64,000 bases of DNA from Fimbriiglobus ruber (GTDB lineage Bacteria > Planctomycetota > Planctomycetia > Gemmatales > Gemmataceae). The first letter of the stretch is position 1. Every line of letters starts with the position of its first letter. Both the position numbers and the translations under genes were made by a program. Shown here piece by piece: positions 35,377 to 45,952 of this stretch. Below the pieces are notes generated by a model, which was not told the DNA's origin, did not search any database, and saw nothing but the letters and a program-made list of their open reading frames with translations. The stretch is taken from the NCBI RefSeq assembly GCF_002197845.1, contig NZ_NIDE01000014.1:124001-188000 (forward strand), given 5' to 3'.

Positions 35377-37149
35377 TTACCGCTTGCCGGTTATCTCCTT
35401 CGTCAGCGGGAGCGTGTACAGGTACACCGGCCGCTCCACGTCGTCCTCGGACGAGGTCACCTTGAATACCTGGTCCGGCTTCACCCCGGGGATCGGGAAG
35501 ATGTGCGAGATGACGCGCGATCCCGGCTTCATCGTGCTCAACTGTGGCACCAACTTCGCGTTCAGCTTCTCGCCCAGGTACAGCGCGACGACCGTAAACG
35601 CGGACAGATCCGCCTTGAAGATGTCCGCTTCTTCGATCCGAACCAATCGGCCCACCGCGGCCTCCGTCACCGCGGCCCAGGACAGCCGCACGCACTCCGG
35701 GTCGAGGTCGTAACCGACCGCCTTGCACCCGAACGTCTGCGCGGCCGTCACCACGATCCGCCCGTCGCCGCAGCCCAAGTCCGCAACGACATCGTCCTTC
35801 GCCACCTTCGCCGCCCCCAACATCTTCCCCACCACGTCCTGCGGGGTCGGCACGAAGATCACGTCGGGCTCCCGGTTCGGCTCCCGGCCCTTCGGCTGCG
35901 GCTCCTTCGGGTCCGGTTTGGCACGCAGGTCGTAGCACCGCAGCACGCCCTGGTCGCGCAGGTACAGGTGGCCGTTCGCGACCACGGGAAACGTCCACGT
36001 CGGCTCCGTCGCCACGGGCGCGACCTTGAACTCCCCGCACCTCTTGTACGTCCCCTCGGCCGAAACGTCGGTCAGCGTCACCTGTCCGTTTCCGGTCCGG
36101 TGGATCAGTCGGCCGCCGGCCGCGGTCATGGTGACCCGGGTCGTCGGCACCACCCCGGCCGGCTCCTCGACGCGGCTCCCGGTTTTCTACTCGACGCACA
36201 CGCCATTCGCGGCGTGCACGTACTCCCCCAGGCGCACCGCACTGCCGAGCCACGGGTCGAACAGGGTCTTGTTGCGGTACACCTCCGCGACGTCGAACGC
36301 GTCCCCGCCCTTCGTGGCGCGCAACAGCGCGAGCCCGACCCCGAACCCGCACGACGCGAACACCTCGTCCCCGCGAACCAGAGCGGTGTGGGGGTTGCCA
36401 ATGGTGCTGCCGAATCCCGGATAGTGCCAGAGGAGTTTCCCGTCCCTCGCGGCGACGCCGATGACCCCCACTTCGAGCTGGTGGACGTACTGGCGGGTCC
36501 CCGCGATCTCCGCGACGACGACGGCCCCGTACGTGCCGCGGGTGCTCTTCTCGACGGCGCACTTCCAGACCACGTCGCCGGTCTTCTTGTCGAGTGCGAC
36601 GAGGGTCGCCTCCTTTGCTCCGGGTGTGCAGATGAGGTTGCCGCCGTCCACGCAGGGAAAGTCGCAGTACCCCCACGAGCCGCCCCGCCCGCCGAAGTCC
36701 TTGACGTAGTCCTTGCGCCACCGCTCCTTCCCGTCGGCCGTGCCCAGGCAGATCAGTTCGCCGCGGGCGGTGAACGCGTACACGCGGTCCGCGTCCACGG
36801 TCGGGGTGCGCTGGCTGAGCCACCGCATGGACGGGATCTCTTTGACCTCGGGACCAACCGGCGTGCTCCAGATCGATTTGCCGTCCTTCTCGGCGACTGC
36901 GGTGAGGTGCTCCGTGCCGTCCTTGTAGCCGAGGACGAACACCTTGCCCCCGACGACCGCGACCGACGGCACCCCGACCCCCAACCCCTCGGCCGTCCAC
37001 GCGATCGGCGGGCCGTCCTTCGGCCACTCCGTCAGGAGACCGGTCTCCCGCGAGACGTTCGTGCGGTCCGCCCCGCGCCACTGCGGCCAGTCGGCCGCGA
37101 GAGAGGCGGAGGCGGAAAGAAGGAGCGCGGACAGGGCGATGCGGCTCAT
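35377..37149 (-). pseudogene. Secreted PQQ-type beta-propeller fused to a methyltransferase domain, in-frame TAG
   Basis: ATG 37149 begins a signal peptide (MSRIALSALLLSASASLAAD) and a PQQ-like propeller with repeats such as WPQWRGADRTNVS, GKSIWSTPV, DGKERWRKDY and TGDVVWKCAV. At 36187-36189 a TAG interrupts the frame after NGVCVE; the same frame goes on at once as KTGSRVEEPAG...RLIHRTGNGQ, completing the propeller. The last ~170 residues are a class I SAM methyltransferase (VVADLGCGDGRIVV, then VGYDLDPECVRLS). So it is one gene of about 590 codons with a nonsense codon, unless the TAG is read through. The propeller-methyltransferase join is unusual for an exported protein. Confidence 0.72.
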
Positions 37150-37706
37150 GACGGTTCCTGACGGAGCGGTTAGGGGGGGGTGTTGTGGCGGGGGTCGTTC
37201 ACGAGCCGAATGACTTCCTGCCGTAGCAGTGCAGGTGCGTGGCGGCAGGAATGTCGACGCGGCCGCTCGCGACGGTCGGGGGCCGATCACCCGCTCGCCC
37301 AGGTCCCAGTCGCCCACGGGGTCGAACTCCTTCGCGGCCTTCCAGACGGCGAGCCGTCCCTTCTCGGAGAGGCCGGTACGGGATGCCGAGGTGGTGAGGT
37401 CCGTTCGAACCCGGAACGCTCACCCTCGCCCAGTTCCTCGATGTCACCCCAGGCTGGCTCGACCGGTACCACCGCCGGGCCAGTGGGCCCGACCGGTGCC
37501 GAGTTGTGGCCGTCTGTCACGCCTAAATCGTCGCGACCCGGCACCCGGTCGGGTCCGCCGGATCGGTCCGTCGTGGCCGGCCCGGAGTAACCGCACGTCT
37601 AGTTGTGTCGTAACTCCATCGCGGCCGGTCCGATATTACTTCAGATCCAAGTTGTGTTACACCCTCCGTCGTGGTCCGGGACCGGAGTTTCTACGAGTCT
37701 TGGTGA
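37150..37706. other. Gap left of the second IS21
   Basis: No supported gene. Notably it does not contain the missing 5' half of the sigma-factor gene that lies on the far side of the IS21. Confidence 0.4.
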
Positions 37707-37770
37707 TCATCATCGGGAAGGAAAACACGAACAGCACGAAAGGAAAACGCGACGGCCGTGAGGTTGAGGG

Positions 37771-38556
37771 TTATTTCCCCTTCTTCGGGTCCTTGCCCGC
37801 TTTGGCTTTCATCGACTCGCGGAAGCGGTAACTTTCGCCCGACATCTCAAAGATGTCGCATTGGTGGGTCAACCGGTCGAGCAGGGCGGCCGTCATCCGC
37901 TCGCCCTGGAACACTTGGCCCCACTCGCCGAACGGCAGGTTGCGGGTGACCAACAGGCTCCGTCGCTCGTACCGGTCGGCGAATACCTGGAACAGCAACT
38001 CGGCCCCGGCCCGGCTGAACGACAGGTACCCGCGTTCGTCCACGATCAGCAGGTCGAGGCGGTCGAGGGTGGCCCGCATCCGGTCCAGCCGGTGTTCCTG
38101 CTGGGCCTTCTCCAACTGGGTGACGAGTCCGGCCGCGGTCACGAACCGGACCCGCTGGCCGGCCCGGCCGAGGGCCAGTCCGAGGGCCGTCGCCAGGTGC
38201 GTCTTCCCGGTTCCGCTCCCCCCGATCAGACACAGGTTGGTCTGTTGGTCGACCCCGGCCCCGCGGGCGAGTTCGAGGATCTTGTGCTTGGGGACGGACG
38301 GGCACGCGGTGAAGTCGAACGTGTCCCGATCCTTGACCACCGGGAACCCGGCCGCCCGGATGCGGGCGGCGACGGCGTTGGCCGCCCGGGCCGTCACCTC
38401 GACCTCGGTCAGGCGGACCAGGTACGCGTCATACGGCTCGTTGGCGGCCGCCGCCTCACGGGCCAGCTGGTCCCACTCGGCCCGCAGGGCCGGAAGTTTG
38501 AGCGTCTTGAGGTTGGCCGTCACCAGCAGGGCGTTCGCGTCGGTCATCGGTTTCAT
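37771..38556 (-). CDS. istB: IstB-type helper ATPase, intact
   Basis: 261 residues. Walker A GGSGTGKTHLATAL, Walker B LLIVDERGYLSFSRAGAELLF, and the C-terminal SGESYRFRESMK box are all present, so this copy is intact, in contrast to the first IS21. IstB loads on DNA and activates the IstA transposase. With istA broken next to it, it could only work in trans with another IS21 copy. It overlaps the end of the istA frame. Confidence 0.9.
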   Translation of the reverse strand: MKPMTDANALLVTANLKTLKLPALRAEWDQLAREAAAANEPYDAYLVRLTEVEVTARAANAVAARIRAAGFPVVKDRDTFDFTACPSVPKHKILELARGAGVDQQTNLCLIGGSGTGKTHLATALGLALGRAGQRVRFVTAAGLVTQLEKAQQEHRLDRMRATLDRLDLLIVDERGYLSFSRAGAELLFQVFADRYERRSLLVTRNLPFGEWGQVFQGERMTAALLDRLTHQCDIFEMSGESYRFRESMKAKAGKDPKKGK

Positions 38557-39028
38557 CTCCTCGGGAGGAACGGGTTAACAAGTGGTCGAACCGGGACAAG
38601 TCGGGAAGGGCGGCGGTGGCGGCCGGCCGGGTCATTGTCTCGGCCGACGTTCCCCGGTCGGCCTCCGCCAGACGCTCGGCGGTCGCGATGATGCGGGCGG
38701 CGTCGGGGGCACCGGCGGCCAACCCGGACGCGACCGCTTGCTCGACCCGGCCCATCGGGTGGCGGGCGAGCAACTGGAGAACGCGAATGTACGGCTTGGC
38801 CCCGGCGGATGGCCCGACCCGCTCCTCCAGAGCGCGCCGGAGGGCCGGAAGGGCGGGCGGCAACTGCCCGTCCCGGTACACGGGGGCGTGGTCGAGGGCG
38901 GCCGGCTTCCGCTCCAGGACGACCAGGAAATGTAACGGATCGAGGATCTTGTCCCCGCGACCGTAGGACCGCGGGTGGGTCGCGATCACCTGCCCGTCGG
39001 CGACGACTGCGACCCGATCCACGTACCC

Positions 39029-40732
39029 TAGGCTGATCGGAAGTTGGGGTTGTTGGTTGTTTGAGTTCATCCTGGATTTGGTACGGTTTGTTCCGGGGGA
39101 GTGTCGGTCCGGGCAAACTGGCGACGCAACCATTGGACCGTTGGTCCGAACATCCGCTGGGTCCAGTTCTGGACGACTTTCTCGGGCACGCGATCCATGT
39201 CCGCGAGTGTCTGCTCGGGGGTCGCGGTTCCGATCATCGCGCCCACACCCAAGCTCAACCCGGTGAACCCGCTCGCGGCTTGATCCCGGGACAACCGCTT
39301 CTGGAGGCCGAACGCCGATTCCAGGATCTCGGTACTCCCGATCAACCGCTCACCCGGGTGGGCGGCCCGGCTCCACCGGTCGACGTACGCCCGCAACCGA
39401 TTCCGCAACCGGACGGTGGTCGGGTGGTCGGAGAGGGTGAGGCGAGCCCACTCGTCGTCCACGAGTGTCGGGGTGCGGGCGAACAACCCTCGACCCGCAC
39501 GATCCGGAGGGTCGCCTGGACGAGGGCGTGTTGCTCGTGCCACACGGTCAACGCGTCGGCATACGCGGCCACCCACCCGTAGTGCGTCACGACCTCCGGG
39601 TCGGGCGTTGCGGCCCGGAGTTTGGCCGCCACGAGGCGACCGAACCGGACGAACGTGGCCACACTCATGTACCGGGCCTTGGCCCGCAGCTTCGGGGCCA
39701 CCAGATGGGCGGCCCGGGTTTGGCGAAGGGTGGCGGCCGTCGCCGTCATCCGGCCGACGAACGCCGTCCACTGGGGGTCGGCCTCCCAGTAGTGCTTGAG
39801 CAAGTTGGCCACGTGATGGGCCACATCCGGGACCCCGAGGGTGTCCGGATGCCGGGCTCGGAAGTCCTGGATTCCCTTGCACAGATCGGTCGCCCCGTCG
39901 GACACGATCTGCCGCGGGGGACCGGTTCGGGCAACCGCCCGCTGCAACGCGGCGTCGACCCGCGCATGGTTCGAGGTGTCCATCGGAACCAAGTCGACCA
40001 GGTGCAGATCCGCCCGCTCCAGGGGGCGGACGCCGAACGGGGCGTGGTCGAGGACCACGCCGACAATGGCGAGCAACTTCTGGGATCCGATCTGGATGGT
40101 GTGGTCAACGAGCCACGCCCACCGGTGGTCGTGACTCAGGGGGCGGGTGAGTTGGGCGTACCCGAGGCGGAGGACCCACGACCGCACGGTCGTCGCACAC
40201 GGCACCCGCTCGGCCGCGAGGGTCGGGTTCCCGAGGGCGGCCACGACGGCCAGGGTGGCGGCCGTCCCGCGGAACGACAGGCCGGCTTGGCGGACGAGCG
40301 TTACGGCGAGGTGGACAACGCCGAGGGGGAAATGCCCACCCCGGGGGGCGGTACTTTTTTTGGGCCGTCCGGGATCACCAGGGGGCGGTCGACGGATCGC
40401 CCGCCACGCCCGGTCGGAGGCCGAGTTGTGCGACCTGCTGCTCGAGTTGTGCGACCTGTTGGGCGAGTTGGTCGGCCCGCTGGCGGTGGTGCTCGCGCGA
40501 GCGTTCGAGATCCCGGACGCGGATCGCCAGGGCTTTGCGGTCGGCTTTGCGGGCCGTGGCCTTGGCTTTCCAGGCGTCCCGGGATCGTACCAGCTTGGGG
40601 ATCAGAATCCGGGGCGGGGTCTGGAAGGTGGTCGCCGTACTCATAGGGCCTCCGGCCCGGTGGGACGAAACACTTTTCCCGAGTAGAACCGAACAAATAT
40701 CGGGATGCCAGCCCAACTTCCGATCACTCTAC
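39029..40732 (-). mobile_element. Unclassified DDE insertion element inside istA
   Basis: About 1.7 kb, flanked by ACGTACC(C) at 39021-39028 and 40733-40740, a 7-8 bp target duplication. Ends share TGATCGGAAGTTGGG as inverted repeats. I cannot place it in a named IS family with confidence. Confidence 0.75.
39067..40644 (-). pseudogene. DDE transposase of the inserted element, frameshifted
   Basis: ATG 40644 begins MSTATTFQTPPRILI and a coiled coil (LERSREHHRQRADQLAQQVA). After GDPSTAPW the frame shifts; the core follows with D in WAWLVDHTIQIGSQK, D in IVSDGATDLCKGIQDF, a second shift near 39495, and E in STEILESAFGLQKR. The DDE spacing and the VDHTIQIG strand match an unnamed transposase group I have seen only in planctomycete-like genomes. 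Two frameshifts make it inactive. Confidence 0.72.
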
Positions 40733-41877
40733 ACGTACCCTGTGACGGTGACCGGGCGGAACGCCCACCGGCGGGGGACGCTGTACGCGTTGTGGTCGAA
40801 CCGCGCCGTCTGGTACTTGTCGACCATGGCCGGGTGGAACACGCACGGGTCGAACGGGCGGGCCGGGACCGGGGCGGCGGCCGCCCGCTCCCGGTCGAAC
40901 CGGACCTGAACGGTCTCGGGGTTCCCGCCACACGTCCGCCCGCGGGCCGCGACACAGCACGGTCGGAGATGCGTGTTCCACGCGGCCAAGTCGACCACCT
41001 GGGGAACCGGGGTGGCCCACTGCCGCTGCGGGTCGAACACCCGGTTCTCGACCCGCGGCTTCTCCCGGGGGGTAACCGGGAGACAGAACTTCGGGGTGAA
41101 CGGGTCGTGGGCCGCGAGGGCCGCGTACCGCGGGTGGACGGTCCGCTCCCGGCCGGCCAGGACGTGGACGGCGACGGTCGTTGGGTTGTCCCACCAGACT
41201 TCCGCCGGGACACACCCGAAGAACCCGAACGCCTCGACCAATCCGTGCAGGATCGCCTCAGTCCGCTCGGTCGGCAGGGCGAGAGCGAACGGGGCGTTCG
41301 AGTCACTCCAGGTGACGATCCGGACCGGAACCGATCGCCGGCCGCCCGGGAAGTCGACCGCGATGTGTCCGCGGTCGGCTTCGGCCCGTGACCCCGGGCG
41401 ATGGTCGAGAGGGACGAATGTCTCCCGGCGGTCGAGGCGGCGGCCCTTCAGGTACCGCTGGACCGGGGCGTAGCTGCCGGCGTACCCGTGGTCGGCGACC
41501 AACCGGCGGAAGATCTGCTGGGCGGTGTGCCGCTGCTTCCGCGGGGCCGTCTCATCCGCGGCCAGGATCGCATCTACGATCCCGCGAACCGGATCGAACA
41601 CCGGGGCCGCACGGGTGGCCGCCGGGGCCAGTGGGTCCGGGGCCGGACCGGCCAGAACCTTGAGGATGGTCTTCGACGAGTGGTGCAGTTGGGCGGCGAT
41701 CTGGCCGACGGTCCACCCGTCCCGGTGCAATTGCCGAATGCGAGCGTGCTGGTCCACCGTGAGCATCCTGTTCCCCTACGAGCGGTGAAAATCCCGATCG
41801 TAGGGAGAGGCCCCGGCGTTTTCCTTTCGTGCTGTTCGTGTTTTCCTTCCCGATGATGACTACCAGGGGCGGTCGGC

Positions 41878-43513
41878 TTGTGGCTGGTCGGGGTGGCTGG
41901 CCGGGTCGCGCGGCAGATGCGGCGGGCCGCGCTGCGGCGCGGGCGGCACGAGTCCGCCTTCGCGAGCGAGCGAGCGAAGCGGCTCGAACATCGCGGACCT
42001 CCCGCCCGAGACGGCCGACTTGGGCCGCGTTCTCGACGACGAACTCACCCGTTTGCCCGATCACCTCCGCGGGCCGGTGGTGGCCTGCCTGCTACAGGGC
42101 CGCACACAGGAGCAGGCGGCCGCAGACCTGCGTACCAGCCAGCGGACGGTTCGACGTCGACTGGAGGAGGCCCGCCGGCTCTTGCGGTCCCGGTTGGAGC
42201 GGCGGGGCGTCGTGCCGGTCGTGGCGGCGGGGTTGGTGGCGGGTGCCGGGCAAGTACCGGCCGCGGTCCCAGCGGAACTGGCGAAGCGAACGGTGGCGGT
42301 CGTGTTCGATTTCTTGGCCGGTGGGAGCGCCTTCGCGTCCCCGGTGGCTGTTCTGGCAAAAGGAGTGGTGATGAGTGCGCGAGCGAGCCAGGTGAAGACA
42401 ATGATGGTCGCGTTCGCCATCGGGATCTCGGGCCTCGGGCTCAGCTTCGGGATGGCAGCCGGTGACGGCGATAACAAATCGGTGGGCCCGCGGAGTCCGG
42501 AACAACTGGGTTCCGCGTCGCTCATTGTTCCCGTCAAGTTGAATGAACCGGGGAAGTCAAAACCGGCGCCGCCGCAAGCGGCTCACGCGCCCGGCACAGA
42601 TTTGACGTGGAGCTTTCATCGAAACTCTTCACCGAGTTCTCGGGCAATAGCCAACGAGGTCGGCGCAGTGCGCGCCCGGATCGCTTCGAGGTGGCTCCGT
42701 GCAGAATTACCGAGTGAAGCGAAGTTGCCCTTCGATGTTCGCGAGGTATGGGAGGGGCGCCCGATCGAGCCTCCGCTTGCTCAATGCATTCCGATCCTTT
42801 ACAGGCGCGAGACTTCGGTTAAATATCGATCCTCGACCGATCTGGAATTCACCAACGGGCGGTTGAGTCGCGCGTGGGTGAATGTGAGCGGCCCACTTGA
42901 GGTTGTTCTCGAAAAAGATCTGGGACAGGAGATATTCCGTGTGGTGATGGCGGGGCAATTTGGCAAGCCGTTCCCGTGCTGGGCTGCCGACGGCGCGGCC
43001 ATGTCGGACATGTCGCTCGAAGCGCAAGCCGTGTCGGACCGCGCGTGTCGGGAAATCGTCGAGAAAGGCGCGGCCGCTCGCTTGTCCGCGATATTCAAAA
43101 TGACCGAGTATCCCAAGGGTCAAGAAAACTTGGACGCCCAGGCGTACTCGGTCGCGAGGTACTTGTTGGGCCGCAAGGTGATGGTCAAAGTGCCGATCCT
43201 GGCCGACCTTCCTCACCTCGGAAAACTCTATCAAAACAGCATTCAACCGGAAGTCGCCTTTGTGATGTTCGCCGAACTCGGGGCAAAGAATGGATGGGAT
43301 AAGGCGGCCAACGACGTGTACGGGTTTGAAAATGTCGACGCTCTTGAGACGGCCTGGAAGGGATGGCGGAAGACGCCCGAATCCCAGCCCGAGCCCAACA
43401 TCCTTTACCCCCAACCTGTAAAGCCCAAAGCTCTCCCGCCAAAACCGGAAGCCCGTCCGCCCGCCGGGCCGGCGGCGGAAGATACGCCGGGTTCGGCGCC
43501 GGTAAAACGTTAG
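41878..43513 (+). pseudogene. ECF sigma factor with exported C-terminal extension, 5'-truncated
   Basis: The first part (WLVGVAGRVARQMRRAALRRG) is the end of sigma region 2 of planctomycete ECF factors; everything before it is missing because the IS21 end abuts at 41859. A one-base shift near 41990 separates LEHR from DLPPETADLG. Region 4 follows as LPDHLRGPVVACLLQ, then TQEQAAADLRTSQRTVRRRL. A transmembrane helix lies at MMVAFAIGISGLGLSFGMA, then a ~340-residue extracytoplasmic part rich in Pro at the end. The long 42020-43513 frame could still be translated from TTG/GTG codons, but without region 2 it cannot be a sigma factor. Confidence 0.7.
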
Positions 43514-44063
43514 CGGGGTGAGTTGGTCGGGGGCCGAGGTGGAAGTCGAGCATCCGCCGCTGGACGTCCACCCGGACGCGGTCGCCGAGCGTCCTCGCTC
43601 CGGGGCTTTTTAACCCGCGGTTTAACACCTCACACCTCGGGATCGGTCGAAAGATCAGTTTCCGGGAATCGAGGCCAGAAAATGTTCGCGACCGCCCCTT
43701 CGACCACAGATTAACCACGAGCGGCGGTGGGAGGAGTGCCGTGTCCGACCGCCGTCGTGACGCGGGCAGGTTGCCGGGTTTTGAAACCGAGGCCCGAGGG
43801 AATTTCTGCGCTTTTTGCGCCGTGCAGCGTGTTTTCTGACAGTGGACGGACCAGGACATTACTGCACGGAAAATGGTCGGCCCCGTGGACCGCGTTTCCT
43901 CGTCGAGCATCGACTTGCAGACTCGGGCCGGGGGTCGTTTTTGCGCGGTTGTGCGTTCGGATCGACCGACGGATACGCTCCCGAGAATTGAGGCCGAAGA
44001 ACGTTCCCGACCGTTCTTCCACTTCCTGAATCGGGATGTGATCCGTCGAGCGGTTCTCAGTTG
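43514..44063. other. Intergenic gap
   Basis: No gene supported. Two diverged similar stretches (about 43640-43710 and 43965-44025, each with ATCGGTCGA/ATCGACCGA and GAAT.GAGGCC.GAA.A.GTTC) suggest an old local duplication. Confidence 0.35.
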
Positions 44064-45728
44064 CTACTTCCCCCGCACCGGCACGACGATCCGCGACGCG
44101 CGCTGCTTGTCGTGGTAGACGGCGTTCTTCGCGACCACAATCTTCGCGGGCGGTTCAAAGGTCAGCGGCTCGCCGGTATTTGGGTTCGTTTCGTAAAATG
44201 GTGCCCCGGTGCTGGCGACCGTGACTCGGATGCGGTGCCCCGCGTTGAACACCTGGCTCAGCCAACCCACGTCGAATGCGATCGGGTACACCTTCCCCGG
44301 CTCCATGAACACTTCCTTCTCGTACCCCTCCCGGTACCGCGCCCGCCGGACGTAATCAACGAGTAGGATCGACCTACCATCCGGGTAAACGTCGCTCACG
44401 CGGACGATGAAGTCGGTGTCCTTGGCCGATGACGACACCCACAACTCCGCCCGGATCTTCCCCGTCCACTCCACCGGCTGCAACAGGACTTCGGACGTGA
44501 ACGTGTGCACCTCGGTCTGCTTCTCGAAGTCGCGGGCGTCCCGCGCGCCCGGGAAGCCGCGGGTCGCCGGGATCTTGGCCGGGTTGGTCGGGTCGGCGAG
44601 GAAGTTCGAGGAGGAAGCTTCCTCCGGCGGGGCCGTGCCCGCGAGGACGCCGTTCGCCCGCAGGTAGAGCGGCGTCGCCTCCGCCGGCGCCGGCCAGTCG
44701 GCGGCCGTCCGCCACACGTTGCCGGGGGCACCCGGCTCACCGACCGCGCCCATGACGTAGTATCGGACGGCCGGCTCTTTCGTGACGCCGTTGTCGATCC
44801 CTTTGAGGTAGTGGTCGAACCAACGGATCAGGTGGGCGTCCAGGTCGAACTTCGCGTTCTCGGGGTAGGTCATCTCGCCGGTCACGTTGGTGTTCTTGTA
44901 CCGCCCGTGTAGCCACGGGCCGATGAGGAGTTGCTGCTTCCCGCGAGAGTTCGGCCCGCCCCCGTGTTGCCGGCCGACGTAGCTGTCGATCGAGCCGACG
45001 CACATGAAATCGAACCAACTGCCCACGGTGAAGCAGGGCACGTCCATCTTGTCGAAGAAGCGGGTACAGTCCTCCGCGGCCCAGTAGTCGTCGTAGGTCG
45101 GGTGGGCGAACCACTCTTTCAATAAGCGGCGGTTATCCTCGGGCACGCGGCAGACGCCGTCCATTCCCTTGAACCGCTCCGGCCGGGTCGTGCCACCGAT
45201 GCGATAGCCTTCCTGGTAGAGGCTGAGGCCGGTGTCGATCATGTACTGGGCTTTCAGCGACGGCGGCCGGGTCACGGCCAGGAAGTTCTGGGCGAATCCC
45301 GCCTGGGAGCTGCCGAATGTGCCCACCTTCCCGGTACTCCACGGTTGCTTTGCCAACCATTCGACCGTGTCGTACCCGTCCTTCAACTCGCCCCACCCGA
45401 GCGCGCGGTAGCCCACCCACGTCCCCTCGGACTTGTGCGACCCGCGGAAGTTCTGGGCGGCCACGACGTAGCCCGGTTCGGCCAGCTTGGCGAAGCCCTT
45501 GCGGGTGGCGGGGGCAGTTAGGTCGGCGTATCGCTGTTCGAGCAAGACGGGCCACGGACCTGGGCCGGGTGGGAAGTAGAGGTAGACCGAGAGGTGCTTC
45601 CCGTCCCGCATCGGCACCATCACGTGCTTTTCCGTGATCGAGCCGAGGTCGACGGCCGGCGGGTCGGCGGCGGGGGCCGGGGCGAGGGCGAATAGAGAGA
45701 CGAGAATGGCGGCAATCAGTCGGTGCAT
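44064..45728 (-). CDS. CocE/NonD-family serine hydrolase, exported
   Basis: 554 residues with a signal peptide (MHRLIAAILVSLFALAPAPAAD). Alpha/beta hydrolase core: MVPMRDGKHLSVYLYFP, nucleophile elbow GTFGSSQAGFAQ, and LLIGPWLHGRY carrying the region of the catalytic His. The C-terminal jelly-roll domain typical of the X-Pro dipeptidyl-peptidase/CocE family starts near residue 350 (EVLLQPVEWTGKIRAEL...RVTVASTGAPFYETN). Members hydrolyse esters or cleave dipeptides; the substrate here is open. Monocistronic as far as can be seen. Confidence 0.88.
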   Translation of the reverse strand: MHRLIAAILVSLFALAPAPAADPPAVDLGSITEKHVMVPMRDGKHLSVYLYFPPGPGPWPVLLEQRYADLTAPATRKGFAKLAEPGYVVAAQNFRGSHKSEGTWVGYRALGWGELKDGYDTVEWLAKQPWSTGKVGTFGSSQAGFAQNFLAVTRPPSLKAQYMIDTGLSLYQEGYRIGGTTRPERFKGMDGVCRVPEDNRRLLKEWFAHPTYDDYWAAEDCTRFFDKMDVPCFTVGSWFDFMCVGSIDSYVGRQHGGGPNSRGKQQLLIGPWLHGRYKNTNVTGEMTYPENAKFDLDAHLIRWFDHYLKGIDNGVTKEPAVRYYVMGAVGEPGAPGNVWRTAADWPAPAEATPLYLRANGVLAGTAPPEEASSSNFLADPTNPAKIPATRGFPGARDARDFEKQTEVHTFTSEVLLQPVEWTGKIRAELWVSSSAKDTDFIVRVSDVYPDGRSILLVDYVRRARYREGYEKEVFMEPGKVYPIAFDVGWLSQVFNAGHRIRVTVASTGAPFYETNPNTGEPLTFEPPAKIVVAKNAVYHDKQRASRIVVPVRGK

Positions 45729-45952
45729 GTCACACCTGTCGGGAAAAGTGACTCAAGGCGGGATGTAGGCGGGCGGGCAAGCAATATCGCGGAGAGGTAG
45801 TCGTCGCGGCTGACCGGCCCGGGAGCGAGCAGCAGTCACTCCGCTTTCGTATTCCCGGCACGAATCTTGGGAAGGGAAGATCTGTACCCGATCTCTCGGG
45901 CACCCAATCCGGGCGTCATGTTAAACGGCTCAGCGCAACGTGCCCGCACCGT

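Larger units (their letters stand above)
38566..41766 (-). pseudogene. istA transposase split by an inserted element
   Basis: The N-terminal part (41766-40729) has the helix-turn-helix WTVGQIAAQLHHSSKTILKVL and the DDE residues: D in GHIAVDFPGG, D in VWWDNPTTVAV, E in KPRVENRVFDPQ. It is cut after VTVTGYV by the element at 39029-40732 and resumes as DRVAVVADGQVIATHPRS down to about 38566 (PDLSRFDHLL). Removing the insertion and one target copy restores GYVDRVAVV in frame, so the gene was functional when hit. Confidence 0.85.
37707..41859 (-). mobile_element. IS21-family element (second), with 44-bp perfect ends
   Basis: Terminal inverted repeats 37707-37750 and 41816-41859 are identical over 44 bp (outer part TCATCATCGGGAAGGAAAAC). 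istA and istB lie on the minus strand. A 1.7-kb DDE element is inserted within istA. No clear direct target duplication is seen at the outer flanks. Confidence 0.85.

Noticed and set aside
36187-36189. TAG as a pyrrolysine or other recoded codon
   Set aside because: No recoding machinery or downstream element is seen, and the family is not known for it; nonsense mutation is simpler.
35350-37161. 603-codon plus-strand frame opposite the PQQ gene
   Set aside because: It is the mirror of a high-GC coding strand, has no ribosome site and no recognisable domain; the minus strand carries the real motifs.
42020-43513. Functional sigma factor from the 497-codon frame
   Set aside because: Region 2, needed for core binding and promoter opening, is missing and the frame is shifted against the remaining upstream part.
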